Below, piece by piece: positions 47,401 to 53,400 of a stretch of 64,000 nucleotides of DNA. The stretch covers positions 236,509-300,508 of the forward strand of contig JAODTK010005876.1 in NCBI GenBank assembly GCA_026419785.1, read 5' to 3'. Positions within the stretch are counted from its first letter, which is position 1, and each line of letters starts with the position of its first letter. The DNA is from Sclerodactyla briareus. Lineage: Eukaryota > Echinodermata > Holothuroidea > Dendrochirotida > Sclerodactylidae. The position numbers were made by a program, and so were the translations under genes. Below the pieces are notes generated by a model, which was not told the origin of the DNA, ran no database searches, and was given only the letters and a program-made list of their open reading frames with translations.

Positions 47401-50400
47401 TAGATGACAAGGTTGAAATTACCGCACACACTCCAACTTCCCACAGGGGTCCGGTCTACCATTTGACATAGCCCCATACACAATACAATTCATAGTCGTG
47501 ATACAGGAGCATAGAGCTTACAGATTGCAAGAGATAGGCCTGAAGCTAAGCTGGTCTGTGAGTTTCCTAAGCCAGATCACAACAGGAGGAACTGTCTGCC
47601 ACTTAAAGTATGTACAAGACAGCAGTGGCTTATATAGATGATTTGGTGGGATGAAACAGACGGGGGAGAAGAAGCAGAAGAGATGACCCAAGGCAGTACA
47701 GTCAGAATGGTCACCAATTACTCAACACAAAGGAAGTGAGATTTGGGGCAGTGAAGGTGATTGCCACAGCGTTCAACAGATGACGTGGAAAAACTCGTAA
47801 TGATTACTGTAGAAGGTAAGCTAACACGTTTCCGGACTCACCATGGAATCTGAGCACAAGCACCTCTCACTGAAATGAGTTGCTATATGGAAGTACCACC
47901 ACACATAGCAATATATTCATACTGAAACAAACACTACAACCAACCTCAGTATACCTACTGTATACCAGACTGGACCAAGTGAAGACTGATTATGGACAGA
48001 ATAATATAAGTCTAAATGTATTATGTACATGTGGCCATACTGTACAATGCGTACAAGCTAGGGGAGGGGGATTATCGATGCATGGTTTGTTTTCTATATC
48101 AATTTAAATGATAAATACTTAAGCTAAAAAGTTGAATAAGTAGGGACAATAGGGGGGGGCATCCACAGATACCTCTGTAGCCACAGTTGATATTGTTCAA
48201 TATGCCTTAGGGCTTTCTGCAGGTACACTTGCACTGCAGAGATTGTGATGGTATGCTCTATTTATCTGAATCTGTTAATCCCCCCGGGCAAAGTCAGCCC
48301 CAGCCGATCAAACAAAATACAATGATTGTGATTACCATGATTTTAACACAGACACTAGTGCCTTCAAAATGAATGACTTAATGGGCTCATTTTGCCATCC
48401 ATACTCGATAAAAATACTCATGAATATTTTGTGAGTGATATTCTTCTTTTACTTGGACCTCACTACTGCAAGAACATATTGCACATGTTTACATCTTTCA
48501 CTGAGCAGGTGAACAATTAATTCAAAAGGGCCATTATCGTTGTCAACAACTGGGTCAATCCAGAAGAAAATGTCTCAACACAATTGACATGATTAGAAGT
48601 ATTGTCTATACTATAAGCCCACCTTCAAAATATGGTTGGACTTTTTTTTTCATTGTGATGTCTCACCGCTGAGCGTCCATTTTCACGAGGTGTTGTGAGA
48701 TAACATGCCTGTCGCAACCTCCTACAAGTTCAGGTAATAGCTAATTGTTGATGACATAAGAATTTAGCAAATGGGCCCTGGATTTGGCTGTTTGATTGAT
48801 GATATAGGATAGATAACGCATTCTTTTCGTGGCATCATAAAATACAATAAATAAAATGTGGCATACAGTAAACGAATGAACAAAGAAACAGAATAAATGC
48901 AGTATATCAGTTTCTAAGTTCATAGAGAGTATGTAAGCAGTTGGATAGAAACTATTTAAAGTGCGTCCAATCCCAGCTTGAATAGATCTATAGCATTTCC
49001 TGAGTGGCTAGAGTCTTTGACACTGTGGCCAAGCTGCTTTGCCACCTGTGTTAAGTATATGGAATCTAGAGAGGGAGGGTCACATCCAGTGTTTATGCTA
49101 GGTTTCAAAATGTGGGGGATGTTTGAGGGGGGGGGGGGGGAGATCTCAGAAAATAGATCAGCAAATTTTTTGGTACCATGCATATTGCCGAACATTGCCA
49201 GTTTTTTAACAATAGGAAGAATGTGTTTGCTAGTGGTTACCGCCTCCCAGTTGTTGGCCCAAGTTTGTCTCCCTGACTCCCTCTCTCCCTCGACTGCATT
49301 GCAACTAATTGCTGACACAGTATTACCACTGTATAGTCAGTGGGTAACTGGGGATTATACCACCCCTGCCTACCATTCCTGCTCCACCCATAGCTACATA
49401 CTGTCGCCGAAGGCAAATCCTTCAACGGCAACATTTTTCTGGCCCATAGAGAATGTTCTTTCCAGACAAAATGTATTTTGTGTGAATAATAAGAAAACAA
49501 AATGTACTTTCAATGGGCATTAGCGACTTCCCACAAGAGTGCCAGCGTAGGCAAGCTACTGACCTTTCTATATTTTGTCCAGGGGACCGACACTTAGGCC
49601 TAGATCGGAACAGTGACTATCTGGAGACACCTTACAAAATAACATGATTCAATCTTTTGTGAAACGTGTTTGTATCAACCCATCTACATGCCTGTTCAGA
49701 TTTGAGGATTTTTAAATGTTTTCAGACTGCCAGATTGTGTCAACATCATTTTTTACAGTGAATTTGGTCCAATTCCACATGGTTAACATCGTGACCGGAC
49801 AATCCGCACCGACATTTTCCCCTGATACAATTCCCCCTCCCCCTCAACGGAATGTTTTTTATGGTTAGAACTAGGGTTAGTGTCTAAAGTTGGGTGCACG
49901 TTTGGGTGGAATTGTCCGGGTGGATTTTTCCGGAACCGGTTACAATAGCTGTGTCATGCCCAGTTTTTTCTACAAAATCACGAAAGTTATTGATGTGCGA
50001 TAAAAATAGTGTTTTCCCCCTCCATGTCCTCTGCAGTGTTACAATGTCTGAAACACAATGAATATTAGTATGCATCATTGTCCTGGAGTACCTGAGCTCG
50101 GACCTGGTTAAAAACAGTGCAAAATTTGCTATTCCTGTTGTGAAAACCATTGCGCTTGAATTCCGCACATAACTTTATTTTTGTGCGGGATTTTGAGTTT
50201 GTGTGCGCCGATCGCGCAGTCCCTCACCATTAGCATAAACACTGGTCACATCCGATAATTCCGGGGGCTGTATGCACAAATGCATGCCTGTTATTTCGAA
50301 CTTCGCTCTCTTACTAGCAGCACTCATGGCCTATTTTCTAGTTGCGGGGAGCTAACTCAATTCCCTAATCTACTGCCTATGCAGGGTTCGCTATCCATCT

Positions 50401-53400
50401 AACTCTCTAATCTGGCTGGTCCCAGGAATCAAGGACCCAGCCCTCTGGTAGTCCTTGTTCAAGACTCGATGACTCATTTGCAATCCAGCAAACATTTAAT
50501 GTTCATTGTATCAAACGTATTAGCACCAACTACTGCACCTACAGATCCTTGGGTATACCTCGACATCGAGTCCTTGTTGAACTAGAGAAAGGCTTTCCTA
50601 CGGTAGTATTGAGACGACACGCAAGGTGATGACTAATCGCGTTAATTTAGCTCCTTATTATGGCAATTTCCAACTAGCATGTCTTGTCCATACCGCCATA
50701 CTTGCCTGCTGGTGCTAGTTGGTTGTAGTGTTTAAGAGCTGCGCTAATGAGAGTGCATCATTCATCACCACGCTGTTATGTAACAGCGAAATTTAATTAA
50801 GCCGAACTCCACGTGGCCCGCGAATATGTACAGCGGGCGTTATTACAGTTACCATTGACAATGCTGAAAAATGACGGGATTGGTCGCTCTACAATATGAA
50901 GCAAAGTTCGTCTTGATTTGTAAAGTGATCAGACAATTGTGCTGAGGGTTACAACACTGATACATATATAAAGCAACTAGAGGGTGGGTGTATTACGCGG
51001 AGGACGATTAAAAGACAATCATCTAAACATTAGGACTAGCCCTCTGGCTGCTAGGTCAATGTGAGGAGAAGGGGGGCACTCACCTTCCAACTGGAATGGC
51101 AAAATAGAAACATCCACATCCCTGGACCGCTGGTTGCCTACGAAAAGGTCACCGATGATGGTTCCAGCAATTGTGACATCGCTGGCTTCACCGATGCCCA
51201 CTGCACCTCGTATCAGGATAAACAACCACCAAACTTCTACATGGGGAGACGCAACAAGGGAGAGTATGGGATTTGGAAACATATCTGACAAGAGACACTT
51301 GGATACATGTCAATTGAAAACTTCACTTCTGAACATTAGCCCAGGGTTGAAGCAAGACAACTGGGTGAAATGATCATTGAATTTTCATTCATTCCCAAGG
51401 GCGCTATTATATAATAAAAATATTATTATCTCATTCTTATATAGCGTTTTTCCATGTCAAAGGAATGCTCAAAAACCAAGGTTGCAACCGGTGAAAATTG
51501 AGTGCCAGTCACTTCGTTGTTATCAATCACGTTCCTGGGGGAGGGGTCTTTTCTTGTGCCTTTTCAAGGCCTCCAAATGCCGCATTGTTTTGCAAAAAAT
51601 TGACTCAGATATGTGTAATAATTATTCAAGATATGTGTAATAATTATTCAATTTTTTGCAAACATTGTACCATACATTTTGTTTGTTTATATTAATAAAT
51701 TAGTCTATTTATTGGAAAAACATTCGATAATATGTCTCATTTTGTTTGTATTTTGTTTGCTTAATTTGCTTAATTGCCACATTGCCAGTTCTTACTTAGG
51801 GAGGATGTGCGCTAGGGGTTACAGCCTCCCTCTTGGCCCAAGTTTGTCTTTCTGACTCCCTCTCCATAACTACATGACAGCAACTTTTCTAGCCGCACAG
51901 GACGGTTTCTTCTCGAAAAATGTATTCTGTTCATAAAGTATAAAGGAACCAAAATAATTTCAATGGCTCTACTAATTCCATTCCCACAAGGTAGCCAGTC
52001 AGTGGCCTAATCTACTAACCTGTGTATGATTTTTACAGGGACCCAACTTGGGGGGCCTAAAACAGGAAAGTGCCATCTGAAGGACACCTTGCAATACATG
52101 CTTCCATCTTTTGTGAAATTTGTTTGTATCAACCCTTTACTCCAGTTTTCATGATTTTAAGTTTTCAGATTGCAGATTATCACCATTATTATATCCCCAC
52201 TGAAACTTTTGTGTTAACGTGATAACTCTCCAACCATTGTCGAATTGACTCAACACACATGTTATCAGATAAAAAATCTTAGATGAGTTCGAAAGTGGGC
52301 GTTGCAGCACACCACCACCATCTTGGCTTTTGACGAAACAGTTTTGTCGCTGATCTGCGCGTTTCAGAACATAGCGATTGTTTTGAGACCAACTTTCGTT
52401 TTCACCCCATGCGACCCCACCCGGCGGCCATTTTGGATTTTTTCGAATGTTTCTATCGCTGGTTCACGTCATAACATGGGGGAACCTTTGCGACCAACTC
52501 TTGTTTTCGCCCCATGGACCCCACCTGGCGGCCATTTCGGATTTTTTTCTTGCAAAACTTTTTAATCGCTGATTTGCACGTTTCGGAACATGGCGATCGT
52601 TTTGGGACTAACTTTCGTTTCTGCCCCATAGGAGCCCACCCGGCGGACAATTTGGATTTTCTTGGACGAAAGATTTTTATCGCTGATTTGTATGTTTTGA
52701 ATCATCAAGATCATTTTGAAATTTGGCCTGTCACAACTTGGAGACCCTTAGGCCTATACCTAACTTTGAACCAAATTTCCACACACCACAACTTAGGCTC
52801 ATGGATACTCTTTGCTCAAATGTGGTATATACACGTGGGCGTTTAACCCGCCGGCGGATGTCTAGTTTTACAGTGAATTTGGTACCATTTTTACATGTTT
52901 ATCGATGAGCTGGCTTCGTAGTAAACATAGTAATAGTTTTTTTTCCCCCATGTCCTGTCCGTGTAAAACGATGTCCTGACACACAGATAAAATACTAGAG
53001 TATGCATACACTGTGCCTGACATCGTGACTTGCTGGTTGAAAACATTGCAATATTTGCGATTCCATTGTGGAAACATGTGAGAATTTCTTGCGTATAAAT
53101 TATGTTCGTGCGCGATTTGTGGTAGGCGGCAAGGACGTCATCCGCTGAGAATGCCGGCCAGTATTTTGTAGTGATGGTTCCTGGCACCACCCACCCTGGC
53201 TACATCCCTGCTCAAAAGGCTTTACAGATAATTTCCAGATCATTAGTGACTTGTCACATTTACTGTACAGCATGCACCTCTTGCTTGTTCTATATCGTTG
53301 CATCATTTCAGCACGTCACTTCATTGTGTCCCCTGGGGGAAGGGGGGACTTCCCAATGGGCTGCCACATAAGGTGCTCGCTCCGCTTAATAAGTCTCCTC

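Noticed and set aside
48978..49523. Longest open frame in the window (181 codons, plus strand)
   Set aside because: It crosses the edge of the duplicated block, has no domain, and the matching part of copy 2 is not open. A 120-codon frame on the other strand overlaps it. Read as chance.
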